Source of the DNA: Pseudomonas allokribbensis
GTDB taxonomy: Bacteria; Pseudomonadota; Gammaproteobacteria; Pseudomonadales; Pseudomonadaceae
Reading direction: 5' to 3'
Assembly (NCBI RefSeq): GCF_014863605.1
Contig: NZ_CP062252.1
Location: forward strand, 2,985,001-3,049,000
Length of the DNA stretch: 64,000 nt
Position 1 is the stretch's first letter, and the number at the start of each line of letters is the position of its first letter. The notes below the pieces were generated by a model, which saw only the letters and a list, made by a program, of their open reading frames with translations, was not told where the DNA came from and did no database searches. Below are positions 1 through 8,269 of the stretch, piece by piece. Made by a program: the position numbers and the translations under genes.

Positions 1-716
1 CCGAACAGGTGCCGATCATCATCAACCATCAGGGCGTGTTCCCGGCCATTACCCTGTCCTTCGACCTCGCGCCGGGGCATGCCTTGAGCGAAGCGGTCAG
101 CGCGATCAATCAGGCGTCGCTGGCGGTCGCGATGCCCGACACGGTGGTGGGCAGTTTCCAGGGCACCGCCCAGGCGTTTCAGGATTCGCTGAAGTCGCAG
201 CCGTGGCTGATTCTGGCGGCGATCCTGACGGTCTACATCGTGCTCGGGGTGTTGTATGAAAACGCGATCCACCCGCTGACGATCATCTCGACTCTGCCGT
301 CCGCCGGTTTTGGCGCGCTGCTGGCCTTGATGCTGTGCGGGCAGGATCTGTCGGTGTTGGGGATGATCGGGATCATTCTGCTGATCGGCATCGTCAAGAA
401 GAACGCGATCATGATCGTCGACTTCACCTTGCAGGCGCAGCAGCGAGGGCTGTCGCCTCGGGACGCGGTGAGGGAAGGGTGCCTGTTGCGTTTGCGGCCG
501 ATCCTGATGACCTCGCTGGCCGCGTTGCTCGGTGCCGTGCCACTGGCCTTCGGGCATGGCGCTGGCTCGGAGTTGCGTCAGCCACTGGGCATCGCGATTG
601 TCGGTGGTCTGGCGGTTTCGCAGATCCTGACGCTCTACACCACGCCGGTGGTCTACCTGTGGTTCGAGCGTCGGCGGCACAAGACACAGGCCGCCGGGAT
701 CATCGAGGCATCCTGA
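1..716 (+). CDS. RND efflux transporter permease, C-terminal part (5' end outside window)
   Basis: This is the last ~237 residues of an inner-membrane RND proton/drug antiporter; the first complete codon is at position 3. Hydrophobic helices are seen at [20 protein letters not shown], in the following IISTLP...GALLALML stretch, and in [16 protein letters not shown], the conserved transmembrane segment of this family. The tail after [13 protein letters not shown] is short, as usual. The sequence looks like the MdtC/MuxC branch of multidrug pumps rather than a metal (CusA) pump. The gene converges on the next gene with only 3 bases between stops, and no outer-membrane channel gene follows. Family assignment is secure; the substrate is unknown. 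Confidence 0.9.
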   Translation, partial: EQVPIIINHQGVFPAITLSFDLAPGHALSEAVSAINQASLAVAMPDTVVGSFQGTAQAFQDSLKSQPWLILAAILTVYIVLGVLYENAIHPLTIISTLPSAGFGALLALMLCGQDLSVLGMIGIILLIGIVKKNAIMIVDFTLQAQQRGLSPRDAVREGCLLRLRPILMTSLAALLGAVPLAFGHGAGSELRQPLGIAIVGGLAVSQILTLYTTPVVYLWFERRRHKTQAAGIIEAS

Positions 717-719
717 CGC

Positions 720-1781
720 TTACTGCGACTTGAAGGTCAGGACCGTGAAGGTGCCGGGGTGAAACACCGGGTCGGGCTTGGGCTGTTCCCGGCTCGGTGC
801 CGGCTGGGTGAAGTCGGCGGTGAACAGGTAGGCCTGACTGCGTTTGGTGTCCAGCACCATGTTGTGGGCCCACGGCCGCGTCCCGACTGTACCGCGCAGT
901 TGGTATTGGCCCTGGTTGTCGCGCTGGACGATCGCAAGACTGGCGTCGGTGCCGCTGGGCACCAGCAATTGGTCTTTCACGGGATCGTAAGCCAGTGCGT
1001 TCACGGCGCGGCCGATCGGCAGGGTGCTGAAGGCCTTGCCCGTGTTCAGGTCTGCGATCACCAGAACGGGATCGCCGCCTCGGCACGCCACGAACAGACG
1101 TTGATGCGGTTCGTCGACGGCCAGAGCGCTGGGCTTGCTGCAGCCTTTGAATGTCCAGAGTTGCTGGTGTTCAAGTTTCTTTCCGGAAAGAACGGCGACC
1201 TGGTCTTCATCGCGCATGGGCACAATGAAGTTGCCGTTTTCAAGAATGACGGGGCCGTCGAGCTTTTGCGCTGGCACGTCCACCGCGTCCGTCAGGCGAT
1301 CGGTTTTCGGGTCGATCAGGTACAGCGTCGAATGATCACCGCGCCGGCCACTGGTGACGATCAACCGGTCACGGCTGGCGTCGTAAAGCAGATTGTTGAG
1401 GTTGCCGGAATCGAGCTTCAGCCGTTGCAGGACTTGCAGGCGATCCAGCGCCACGATCCCCAACGTCCCGTCCATGTTGGCGACATACGCCCGATTGCGC
1501 TCAGACACGAAGGCGACGGCGTTGGCGCCGGCGGAGTTGTCGAGGGTCTTCACCAACCGTTGCTGTTCGACGTCGAACACCGACAGTCCGTTTTCCCGGC
1601 GGGACACGAACAGGCGTGGCCCCTTGGGTTCCAGTGCCCCGAAGCCCCAACTGTAACCGTCGCCTGGCAATACCGTCGAGGCGCTGAGGGTGTATAGCAG
1701 CGGCTCTTTCGCTTGAGCATGGGGGCCGATCAGGCCAAGCGCCAGGCCTGCAAGTGCGAGCCACGTTTTTGAAAACAACAT
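720..1781 (-). CDS. YncE-like beta-propeller protein, secreted
   Basis: This is a 353-residue protein with a clear signal peptide (MLFSKTWLALAGLALGLIG...AQA) and then repeated blades with motifs such as VFDVEQQRL, VIADLNTGKAF and LYLIDPKTDRL, typical of seven-bladed YVTN/YncE propellers in the periplasm. ATG at 1781 is preferred over the TTG one codon upstream because GAGG lies 7 bases before it. Such proteins often sit near metal or siderophore uptake genes, but neither neighbour shows that here. The ligand is unknown, so the call is of fold and location only. Confidence 0.75.
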   Translation of the reverse strand: MLFSKTWLALAGLALGLIGPHAQAKEPLLYTLSASTVLPGDGYSWGFGALEPKGPRLFVSRRENGLSVFDVEQQRLVKTLDNSAGANAVAFVSERNRAYVANMDGTLGIVALDRLQVLQRLKLDSGNLNNLLYDASRDRLIVTSGRRGDHSTLYLIDPKTDRLTDAVDVPAQKLDGPVILENGNFIVPMRDEDQVAVLSGKKLEHQQLWTFKGCSKPSALAVDEPHQRLFVACRGGDPVLVIADLNTGKAFSTLPIGRAVNALAYDPVKDQLLVPSGTDASLAIVQRDNQGQYQLRGTVGTRPWAHNMVLDTKRSQAYLFTADFTQPAPSREQPKPDPVFHPGTFTVLTFKSQ

Positions 1782-2075
1782 CAAAGACCTCAGTATTTTT
1801 GTTGAATGGACAGGTGTGGAATCGCGTTTGGCGGCCGATACAGGCCCAGAGTACCTTGCTGATCTGCGCGCTGCGACGACCGCGTTGCTACTTTTCGTAC
1901 TGAGCCCGGGTGTGTTATTTTTTTGAGCAGGTCATTGAATATGTATACAAAGTGGTGTAGCGGCTGCGTTTAGTGGTGATCTGTCAGCAAACTGGCAACG
2001 GGTTTTTTTTTTTGAGGTTGTTGTTCTTTTGCTTAACTCACAGTTTGATTAATTAATATATGAAGGGTTAGGCAG
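1782..2075. other. Intergenic, AT-rich, divergent promoters expected
   Basis: This 294-base region separates two divergent genes. It is clearly richer in A/T than the left flank, with a run of 12 T near 2006 and AT-rich sequence (gattaattaatatatg) just before the next gene. I see no RNA gene or obvious operator. Confidence 0.5.
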
Positions 2076-3230
2076 TTGGATATAGAGTTCGTCAATCACG
2101 CCTCATTGCTTCTGGAAGAGAAGGGCAGTTATTTTCTTACTGATCCCTGGTACGTTTCTCCTGCGTTTGGCGGCTGGATTCAAAACCCGTCACCCAGAAC
2201 AGCAATGATTGAGAAGTTGCTTTCTCTTCCGGCCGATAAACTTAATGTCATTATCTCGCATGGCCATGATGATCATCTGGATGAGTTTTTCATTCAGCAG
2301 CATTTGGCGGATGCTACGTTCTTTGTTCCGAAATTCAAGACGAATGGGCTTTCCAAGCGGATTGAGCGCCTCACCGGCCGTTATCCGGTTGAACTGACAG
2401 AAGAAGCCTATTACGTCGATGGGGTGGAGTTGAGATGCTTCATCAATCCGGATTTCACGGAATATGATTCGATTGTGACTGTCGTGTCTGAAACCGATGC
2501 GGTTATTCATGCCAACGATAACTGGCACGAGTATCCGGTTGCGCTCACCGATGCGCTCAATGAATGCTTGAGTGCTGTCCCGGTTGAAAACCGTTACTTT
2601 TTTATTCAGTTCGGTATCGCTGACAGTTTCCCGGTCAACTACCCGTCCTTTGACAAGCAAAGTGCGGACGAGATGATTGAATCCCGATTCAAGTCTTATC
2701 AGGCCGCCACCACGGCGAACCTCAAACACCTGGGGCTCGACAAGGGCTTCTATTACGCGAATCAATCGCTGTATCAATACCCGGCCTCTTGGGATCGCGG
2801 GTCGCTCTATGATCTTGCGCAAGACTTTCTGCGCCGGAATCCAGGGCCGTTCACCCAGTGTGTGTCTGGAATCGACATAAAAACGAGCCAGCTCCACGAC
2901 TCCCCAGGTGAAGAACTCTTTGATTTGCTGCTTGGGCAGCTCGAGCGTTTTCTGAACAAGGCCGTGGGCGGTCCTGTTCCCGTCAGATTGCTCACCGCGT
3001 CGGATGAATATGAGAGCGGTACCGTCGGCTACGAGGCTTCGCGCCATGTCTGGTCACGGATATTGAACGCCGAGTTGACGCTGGAGGCGATTATCATCGG
3101 AGGCATGGGGCTCGTGCACAGGCCGGATCAAAACATATCCAGTATCCACGCCAAGGTTTCCAAACTGGCGTACCTGATTCAAAGCAAACTCATTTCGAAC
3201 GGTCTTAACTTTTTGATGGAAAGTAAATGA
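2076..3230 (+). CDS. Metallo-beta-lactamase-fold hydrolase
   Basis: This is a 384-residue protein with the zinc-binding signature SHGHDDHLD at residues 61-69, plus the VNHAS (6-10) and TDPW (22-25) motifs seen in the UlaG/NAPE-PLD-like branch of MBL proteins. It has no signal peptide, so it is probably cytosolic. The start is TTG at 2076, with GAAGGG 8 bases upstream; no better start is in frame. Its stop overlaps the next start by 4 bases (ATGA), so it is translationally coupled to the methyltransferase. The pair plus the nearby acyltransferase suggests modification of a surface glycan or lipid, but the substrate cannot be read from sequence. Confidence 0.8.
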   Translation: MDIEFVNHASLLLEEKGSYFLTDPWYVSPAFGGWIQNPSPRTAMIEKLLSLPADKLNVIISHGHDDHLDEFFIQQHLADATFFVPKFKTNGLSKRIERLTGRYPVELTEEAYYVDGVELRCFINPDFTEYDSIVTVVSETDAVIHANDNWHEYPVALTDALNECLSAVPVENRYFFIQFGIADSFPVNYPSFDKQSADEMIESRFKSYQAATTANLKHLGLDKGFYYANQSLYQYPASWDRGSLYDLAQDFLRRNPGPFTQCVSGIDIKTSQLHDSPGEELFDLLLGQLERFLNKAVGGPVPVRLLTASDEYESGTVGYEASRHVWSRILNAELTLEAIIIGGMGLVHRPDQNISSIHAKVSKLAYLIQSKLISNGLNFLMESK

Positions 3231-3976
3231 AAACTCAAGACGGTCAGCTGTTTTTTACCCCTCCCAGCCAGGCGGATGCCTACAAGGAACTGCGGGATAT
3301 TCATGGCGAGATTCATACAATCGCAGGGGAATACTGGAACTGGCCTTCGGTTGCTACGCTGTCACGACCTTCGCTGGCGCGAATCCTGAACCTTAACCTC
3401 CTGTACGACGAGATGCTCCCTGTTGCGGGATCGATCTGCGAGTTCGGCGTTCATTACGGCAGCAGCCTGGCAACATTGCTGAATCTTCGGGCTATCAAGG
3501 AACCCTACAATTACTCGCGGCATATCTTTGGCTTCGACACCTTCAGCGGTTTTGCCGAAGTTGACGAGAAAGATGGCGCGCAAGTCAAAGCAGGCGACTT
3601 TCATGTAGACGATGGTTATGAGAATTTGCTGGAGCGGCTGCTCCAGGCTCAAGAGTCGCTGAGCCCCAATAATCACCTGAAGAAGTTCACCCTGATCAAG
3701 GGTGATGCTTCAGAGACCTCGAAACAATGGCTTGAAGACAATCCTCACTCGCTCATCTCGATGGCCATTTTCGATATGGACGTTTATAAGCCGACGAAGG
3801 ATGTACTGGAAGCGATCAAGCCACGACTGTCAAAAGGTTCGATTCTGGTTTTTGACGAGCTGAACTGCCCTCACTTCCCAGGCGAAACACAAGCGCTGCT
3901 TGAAGTGTTTGATATGAACACTATTCAGGTTAAGCGCTCGCCGTTCCTGCCTTACGTATCGTACTTCCGCTTGTGA
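3227..3976 (+). CDS. Class I SAM-dependent methyltransferase, TylF/MycF-like
   Basis: This 249-residue protein has the SAM-binding loop CEFGVHYGSS (residues 71-80), the following FGFDTFSGF strand, and a late DMDVYKPTKDVLEAIKPRL element with an acidic FDELN strand. This order matches TylF-type sugar O-methyltransferases, which use a metal near the acidic residues. It overlaps the upstream hydrolase by ATGA. The downstream 300 bases hold no gene. A role in methylating a sugar of a surface polysaccharide or secondary metabolite is inferred from the family only. Confidence 0.75.
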   Translation: MKTQDGQLFFTPPSQADAYKELRDIHGEIHTIAGEYWNWPSVATLSRPSLARILNLNLLYDEMLPVAGSICEFGVHYGSSLATLLNLRAIKEPYNYSRHIFGFDTFSGFAEVDEKDGAQVKAGDFHVDDGYENLLERLLQAQESLSPNNHLKKFTLIKGDASETSKQWLEDNPHSLISMAIFDMDVYKPTKDVLEAIKPRLSKGSILVFDELNCPHFPGETQALLEVFDMNTIQVKRSPFLPYVSYFRL

Positions 3977-4290
3977 TTTGCAGTGATGCGCTGTCTGAGT
4001 GGTCATGGATTTTTCTTTCGGGAATCCACGATCAATTTTCGCCGGTCAGCCGCTCAGTCGTAGCGGCCCACAGCGTCTGAGTCATTCAGCGTGTCCTGCT
4101 CCACTCAGAGGCCGGTCAACCGGTCTTTGAGCCCCGGCGACTGAGAGCAGGATGAGCTCCTGTTTCGGCCTCCGTCGAGATCCTGCGTGAACATGTACCC
4201 TCAGATCTACCTTCCCGAGGGGAGGGCTGAAAGGAGTTCAGGGCGGGCGTGTATTTGGCATGATACAATCGCGCCGCATTACAATATGGC
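3977..4290. other. Intergenic region without a recognisable gene
   Basis: This 314-base stretch has a few short inverted repeats (for example CAGGA-tgagc-TCCTG near 4149) but no T-rich terminator, tRNA or convincing ORF. A 62-codon minus-strand ORF here has no ribosome-binding site and a low-complexity, unlikely composition, so it is not called. Confidence 0.5.
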
Positions 4291-5388
4291 ATGATCTCGG
4301 GCATGAAAAAATATACGATGGAGTGGTATCGCTATTTAACTGAAAATAGCAAATATCAAGGCCTGGATGCATTGCGGGCAATTGCTATCGCAATGGTTCT
4401 TGTGTGGCATAATATTCCACAGGATTTCAGAGTAGGTTGGGTCGGTGTTGATCTTTTCTTTATACTGTCTGGTTTTTTAATCGGCTCTATTCTTTTTTAT
4501 TTCATGTCATCTGGGCGATTTGCGTACAAGGATTATATTGTTAATCGTCTGCTGAGAATTTATCCGTTATATATAGCGTCGGTTGTTTTCTATCTCATCG
4601 ATTTGAAACACCTGGGCTTCTTGAACTCCTTTGCTGAAGCGTCAAAAATATTCATAGCCCATGCTTTTTTCCTGCAGACGGTTGTCTATGACATATGGCA
4701 CATAGACCTGCCTTTCTATCAGGTTACGTGGAGTCTGGTTGTCGAGATGGCATTCTATGCCACCGTGCCCGCGTTGCTTGTTCTCATGATTCGGTACAAG
4801 GCGGTTTGGTCCGGGTTGGCTGCGCTGCTGGTGGCCTTCCTCTGTTTGCGATTCTACCTTTCTTCTGGCTATCTACCCGATGACAACAACTGGCAGTTCT
4901 TTCTTTTCATTAAGCCGTATTACCGATACGACGAGCTGCTTTATGGTGTGATCGTGGCTTATGCCGTACACAATAAAATTGATTTTCTCAGAAAGACAGC
5001 GTTGCCTGTTGGGCTGCTGATTGTCGCGGCTTCTTTTGTATATATATGGATGCTCCCGGGAGCCGATAAATTTCCAAGTATCGGTCTTTTGACAAGGGAT
5101 GGAATAGTAATGCCAACGGTTTTGGCATTGGGGTTCGCCCTGGTTGTCTATTCGGTATATGACAAAAAGCTGTCTTCGCCAATCATTAATGTTGTGGCAA
5201 GGCTGGCGTATCCTCTCTACTTGTTACACATGTTTGTTTTGCATCAATATCATGGTTTGGCGGGCTACCTGGCTCTTAGCTTTGTCGCTGCCGTTATCTG
5301 CTCGTATGCTATCGAGTATCCATTCATTCGGATGTACAAGGTAAAGAAAGCCAGTTCTGCCCCAGCTGCTGTCACGGCACTGACCTGA
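4291..5388 (+). CDS. Acyltransferase 3 family membrane protein (OafA/YrhL-like)
   Basis: This ~365-residue polytopic protein has about ten hydrophobic helices and the family hallmarks GLDALRAIAIAMVLVWHN near the N-terminus, where the histidine is the presumed catalytic residue, and VGVDLFFILSGFLIGSIL. Such enzymes move acetyl or other acyl groups across the inner membrane onto O-antigen, exopolysaccharide or glycolipid. Three starts are possible (4291, 4303, 4318); none has a good Shine-Dalgarno sequence. Codon usage is A/T-rich, like the two genes before it and unlike the rest of the window, which suggests transfer. A hairpin at 5405-5425 follows the stop. Confidence 0.85.
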   Translation: MISGMKKYTMEWYRYLTENSKYQGLDALRAIAIAMVLVWHNIPQDFRVGWVGVDLFFILSGFLIGSILFYFMSSGRFAYKDYIVNRLLRIYPLYIASVVFYLIDLKHLGFLNSFAEASKIFIAHAFFLQTVVYDIWHIDLPFYQVTWSLVVEMAFYATVPALLVLMIRYKAVWSGLAALLVAFLCLRFYLSSGYLPDDNNWQFFLFIKPYYRYDELLYGVIVAYAVHNKIDFLRKTALPVGLLIVAASFVYIWMLPGADKFPSIGLLTRDGIVMPTVLALGFALVVYSVYDKKLSSPIINVVARLAYPLYLLHMFVLHQYHGLAGYLALSFVAAVICSYAIEYPFIRMYKVKKASSAPAAVTALT

Positions 5389-5404
5389 TTCCTCAGACTG
5401 AACG

Positions 5405-5425
5405 AAGCCCGCCGCGAGCGGGCTT
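5405..5425 (+). terminator. GC hairpin after acyltransferase gene
   Basis: Perfect 8-bp stem AAGCCCGC / GCGGGCTT with a 5-base loop lies 16 bases after the stop. It has no long T-run, so alone it would be a weak terminator; the next hairpin backs it up. Confidence 0.5.
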
Positions 5426-5446
5426 AATGAGATGGTCAGCCTGACC

Positions 5447-5490
5447 GAGAAGCCCTGCAGGTTTCCGCTTGCAGGGCTTTTCTCGTTTTC
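5447..5490 (+). terminator. Rho-independent terminator
   Basis: GAGAAGCCCTGCA pairs with TGCAGGGCTTTTCTC (two-T bulge) and is followed by CGTTTTC. Orientation fits plus-strand transcription from the acyltransferase gene. Confidence 0.65.
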
Positions 5491-5535
5491 GGTGGAGGAT
5501 CGCTCGAGTGCACAAAAGGCGTTACAGCAGGCGAA

Positions 5536-6081
5536 TCAGGCTCCGTCGCGCACCTGCATAAGTGCGAACCCCAGCAGGTTCAGGCCTTGCCACAGGTTGG
5601 GGTTCCTCGCGTTTTCGTGGTCCTGGGCGAGCCCGATGCCCCAGATGCTATCAACCGGGCTTGCCTCAACGATGATGCGCGAACCGGTGTCCTTGAGGAA
5701 TGCATTCAACTCCGGGTTTTGAGAGAACTTGGCCTGGTTGGCCCGGACGACAATTGCATATCTGTGTTGCAGCCAATCCTGTTCGTTGAATTCACGCACG
5801 TTGCGGCCCAGAGCTTTCGCTGCATTGGGTGTAGGTGCCTGGAGTACTTGAGCACGAACTTCCTGATCGCCGAACAAGGCGGCCTTCTCGGACATCATGA
5901 AATGCTCGGCAGTCGCGTAGCGTTGCCCGTCGACAACGAATTCAGCCTCGAACCACTGGCTGAAGCATGACGCTGTAACGCCGTGCCTGCTTCGCTGGTG
6001 TCCCCAGAAAAACGTAAATTCAAGCTCCTCTCCGGAGTTGAAGCGGGAGCGGAGGTCTTCCAGATACTTTGAGTCTTGCAA
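5536..6081 (-). CDS. NADAR family protein (YbiA/RibX-like)
   Basis: This 181-residue protein has the NADAR core: FSQWFEAEFVVDGQRYATAEHFMMSEKA near the N-terminus, DSIWGIGLAQDHENARNPNLWQGLNLLGFALM at the end. Members act as N-glycosidases on riboflavin-pathway intermediates or remove ADP-ribose from nucleic acid or protein. The start is TTG at 6081 with AGGAAA 5 bases upstream; there is no in-frame ATG before the core. Just upstream on the same strand lies a decayed SseB gene whose frame runs 187 bases into this gene. There is no DarT-like partner in the window, so a toxin-antidote role is not supported. Confidence 0.85.
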   Translation of the reverse strand: MQDSKYLEDLRSRFNSGEELEFTFFWGHQRSRHGVTASCFSQWFEAEFVVDGQRYATAEHFMMSEKAALFGDQEVRAQVLQAPTPNAAKALGRNVREFNEQDWLQHRYAIVVRANQAKFSQNPELNAFLKDTGSRIIVEASPVDSIWGIGLAQDHENARNPNLWQGLNLLGFALMQVRDGA

Positions 6082-6176
6082 TGAGGTTTCCTCAGCAATT
6101 GGCTTTGCGGTGGAAGATTTACCATGACGGAGCAGGGTAAATTTTGATCGATGGGATTACTTGTCTTTGCTGGTGC

Positions 6177-6722
6177 AGCACGCTTCACGTTGTGATGTGT
6201 GGCGAGTAATTGCGTGAGCGAGTTGACCATCTTCGCGGGATATTGCGATGGCTGTCCGAGCAGCACTTGAGTGTCTTTTTCGACCGTGCGCTGCGTCGGC
6301 TTTTGGCCGATCTCGTCGCAGAGCAAATGGCGCACTTCCTCCGGGAAGAACTCTTTCCCGTAAGGAGACTTGGGGTTAAGGAAAAGAGGGGTGCCCTGTG
6401 TGATTTCAAACAGCGATCTGGCCGGGATCTCGATGTAGGACTCTTCACTGTCGATGGATTTCTGTAGTGTTTGCAACGAAGAGAAAAACGGTATGACAGC
6501 GGAGCCGTCGGGCTTTTGCCAATGCGCGATGCTGATGTTGCTGCCTGCCTCAAGGCTGGACAGACCTTCGCCAGTAACGGTTGTGCCAAGGATGTAGATA
6601 GTGGAATTCAACAGTGTCTTGAAAAAGTCGGGTCGATGGGCCGGTTCATCCGCCGCCAGCCTGAGTGATTTTTCGAGGGCGTTTTCTTGCTGGGTATCCA
6701 TGATGTCCATCGGTAGTTCCAT
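6177..6722 (-). pseudogene. SseB-like protein, C-terminal domain lost
   Basis: From MELPMDIMDTQQENALEKSL the frame shows the SseB N-terminal domain (EKSLRLAADEPAHRPDFFKTLL, then VIPFFSSLQTLQ, then LNPKSPYGKEF) and the start of the C-terminal domain (MVNSLTQLLATHHNVKRA). After about codon 182 the similarity stops, no SseB-C sequence is found in any frame, and the frame runs on in nonsense through the start of the NADAR gene to 5895. This fits a deletion or recombination that removed the 3' third. ATG could be at 6722 or 6710. It may still be expressed as an N-domain; the boundary at 6177 is an estimate. Confidence 0.6.
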
Positions 6723-6847
6723 CAAGACAGGCAAAAAATGAGTTGCGAAGAACGCGCAGTTTTTCACGCGGCTGTGAAAACGGGAATCACACAAGCCTGA
6801 TGAATCTGCAGCACAAGGAAGCCGACACCACGTGATCTGCCTTGCCT

Positions 6848-7069
6848 TCAGTTCATTCGCGCACCATAGAAGTGGTTGAGTAGTATCAGCTCAACCACAG
6901 CTACAAAAACGCACAGCACGAGAAAGCCAGGACTGAAGACACGCTTGCGGCCGGATGAGCTTATATCCATCCAGTTAGCGCCTGAATCGCCGGAAGTCAG
7001 CAGCAGGAACGCTATCCAGGCACAGGCCCAGACTTTGCCCCAGAAGCCAAGATTTCTGAAAGAAGTCAT
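6848..7069 (-). CDS. Small membrane protein of unknown function
   Basis: This 73-residue protein has two hydrophobic segments (WACAWIAFLLLT and FLVLCVFVAVVELILL) separated by a basic stretch (SSSGRKRVF), as expected for a two-helix inner-membrane protein. The ribosome-binding site is weak. I do not recognise the family. It is one of a row of small minus-strand genes between 5536 and 7957, which look like accessory genes. Confidence 0.5.
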   Translation of the reverse strand: MTSFRNLGFWGKVWACAWIAFLLLTSGDSGANWMDISSSGRKRVFSPGFLVLCVFVAVVELILLNHFYGARMN

Positions 7070-7117
7070 CCGTGTTTTTCCGTATGCCGCTTGATTCGGC
7101 AGATGTTTATCTGTTGG

Positions 7118-7525
7118 TTAGGCTTGAGAAAATAAAGGGGGCCAGTCCTCATAGAAAGAGCCGCCTATAGGGATCGGGTTGCCATCCATGTGGTATGCAG
7201 CCCATGCCAGTAGGTGTGCCATGCGTTCTGCACCAACTGGCGACAGTCTGCAAGACTCTATAACTTCGCCTAGTCGTGCTCGGCAAACATCGAGGTGGCG
7301 TCGAACGCCTGAAAACCCGCCAAGATAGAGATAGAACTCGTCGAGAACGATACCCACACCTGGAACACCATAGGTGCCCGCTACACCTGGCGCCTCGTCG
7401 TATATGGCCTTCACATCATGACCTTCCAGGATTGCGACCGCGGTTAGTACCTCGCAAAAGGTATCTTTCATGCTGTTGCTGACCCAGAGGTCATAGCTGT
7501 TGCCAATAATGATGGGCGCGCCCAT
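7118..7525 (-). CDS. Conserved-looking hypothetical protein
   Basis: This 135-residue, acidic, soluble protein has no signal peptide or membrane segment. ATG at 7525 is supported by AGGA 8 bases upstream. Visible features are MGAPIIIGNSYDLW at the start and a Trp/His-rich C-terminal half (LLAWAAYHMDG). The size and composition resemble many orphan immunity or contact-effector-associated proteins, but I do not recognise a family and assign no function. Confidence 0.6.
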   Translation of the reverse strand: MGAPIIIGNSYDLWVSNSMKDTFCEVLTAVAILEGHDVKAIYDEAPGVAGTYGVPGVGIVLDEFYLYLGGFSGVRRHLDVCRARLGEVIESCRLSPVGAERMAHLLAWAAYHMDGNPIPIGGSFYEDWPPLFSQA

Positions 7526-7573
7526 GAGTCTTATCCTGATTTTGCTAATGGAACGATAATAAAGGTTTTTATT

Positions 7574-7957
7574 TTAAGGAGAGGGTGCGGGCGCTTTTCT
7601 CCAGACGACAGGCGAAAGTAGAACTACCGCTATAAGAAACGCCACCTGAGACAGGTAGAACAGCTCCAGCCACTGGTGATTCATGGCAACGTAGTAGGTG
7701 TTGTGGGCGACGTCCGCCAGAATGATTGCTGCAGTCAGGAAGATTCCAGCCCTGGGCTTTATGAACAGCAGCAGCGCTGCCAGCGGGTCCAGAAACGTAA
7801 GCGCTGCCCAGAAAATGCGGCTGGCCCAAAGAGTGCTCGGCCCATATCCGTAATCCCAGAACAGCCCATGCTGGAAATCCGCTCGAATGTGATTGGTAGT
7901 CGCCACCAAAAGACAGCAGGCGAACAGAATCCGGATGGCGAATGACAGCCTTGTCAT
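7574..7957 (-). CDS. Small polytopic membrane protein
   Basis: This 127-residue protein starts at ATG 7957 (MTRLSFAIRILFACCLL), chosen because GGAG lies 6 bases upstream; longer readings run into the tRNA terminator. Four hydrophobic helices are visible, including FWAALTFLDPLAALLLFI and LSQVAFLIAVVLLSPVVW. I do not recognise the family; it looks like a DoxX-sized integral membrane protein without the DoxX signature. Confidence 0.65.
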   Translation of the reverse strand: MTRLSFAIRILFACCLLVATTNHIRADFQHGLFWDYGYGPSTLWASRIFWAALTFLDPLAALLLFIKPRAGIFLTAAIILADVAHNTYYVAMNHQWLELFYLSQVAFLIAVVLLSPVVWRKAPAPSP

Positions 7958-8018
7958 GGATTGCTCCGTTTTCTGAAGGACCGCCATGATGACCGCAGAA
8001 TTTTCAGAACACCAGAAA

Positions 8019-8050
8019 CGACAAAGCCCTGAATAATCAGGGCTTTGTCG
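8019..8050 (-). terminator. Terminator of tRNA-Ser
   Basis: A perfect 12-bp stem CGACAAAGCCCT / AGGGCTTTGTCG lies 9 bases beyond the tRNA 3' end and reads into GTTTC on the minus strand. Confidence 0.75.
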
Positions 8051-8059
8051 TATCAAATA

Positions 8060-8147
8060 TGGCGGAGGCGATGGGATTCGAACTCATGGACCTGTTACAG
8101 TCGACGGTTTTCAAGACCGTTGCCTTAAACCACTCGGCCACACCTCC
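8060..8147 (-). tRNA. serT: tRNA-Ser (anticodon UGA)
   Basis: The minus strand reads GGAGGTGTGGCCGAGTGG at the 5' end, a CTTGAAA anticodon loop with anticodon TGA, a long variable arm as in class II tRNAs, TTCGAATCC in the T arm, and an acceptor 3' strand CGCCTCC followed by G and an encoded CCA. Acceptor stem pairing is complete with one G-T pair. The 88-base length is normal for tRNA-Ser. No integrase or partial duplicate of the 3' end is nearby, so it is not marked as an integration site. Confidence 0.97.
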
Positions 8148-8221
8148 GTTGCGTTGCGGGCGCCATAATACCTGAATGAAACACACTGTCAAACTCTGTG
8201 CATGGCTTGTTACAGAGCGTC

Positions 8222-8230
8222 TGTTATGAT
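8222..8230 (+). promoter_or_regulatory. Possible extended -10 promoter of yccA
   Basis: TGTTATGAT matches an extended -10 (TGn TATnnT) about 40 bases before the yccA start; no clear -35 lies at the right distance. Confidence 0.35.
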
Positions 8231-8269
8231 CTTTGCGACTGAACGTTTCAAACCAACAGGAGTGTCGCC

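Noticed and set aside
4116..4304. 62-codon minus-strand ORF in the intergenic region
   Set aside because: No ribosome-binding site and an unlikely composition; it overlaps the acyltransferase start.
5536..6081. DarT-NADAR toxin-antidote pair
   Set aside because: No DarT-like ADP-ribosyltransferase lies next to the NADAR gene.
8060..8147. Integrative element at tRNA-Ser
   Set aside because: No integrase and no repeat of the tRNA 3' end were found nearby.
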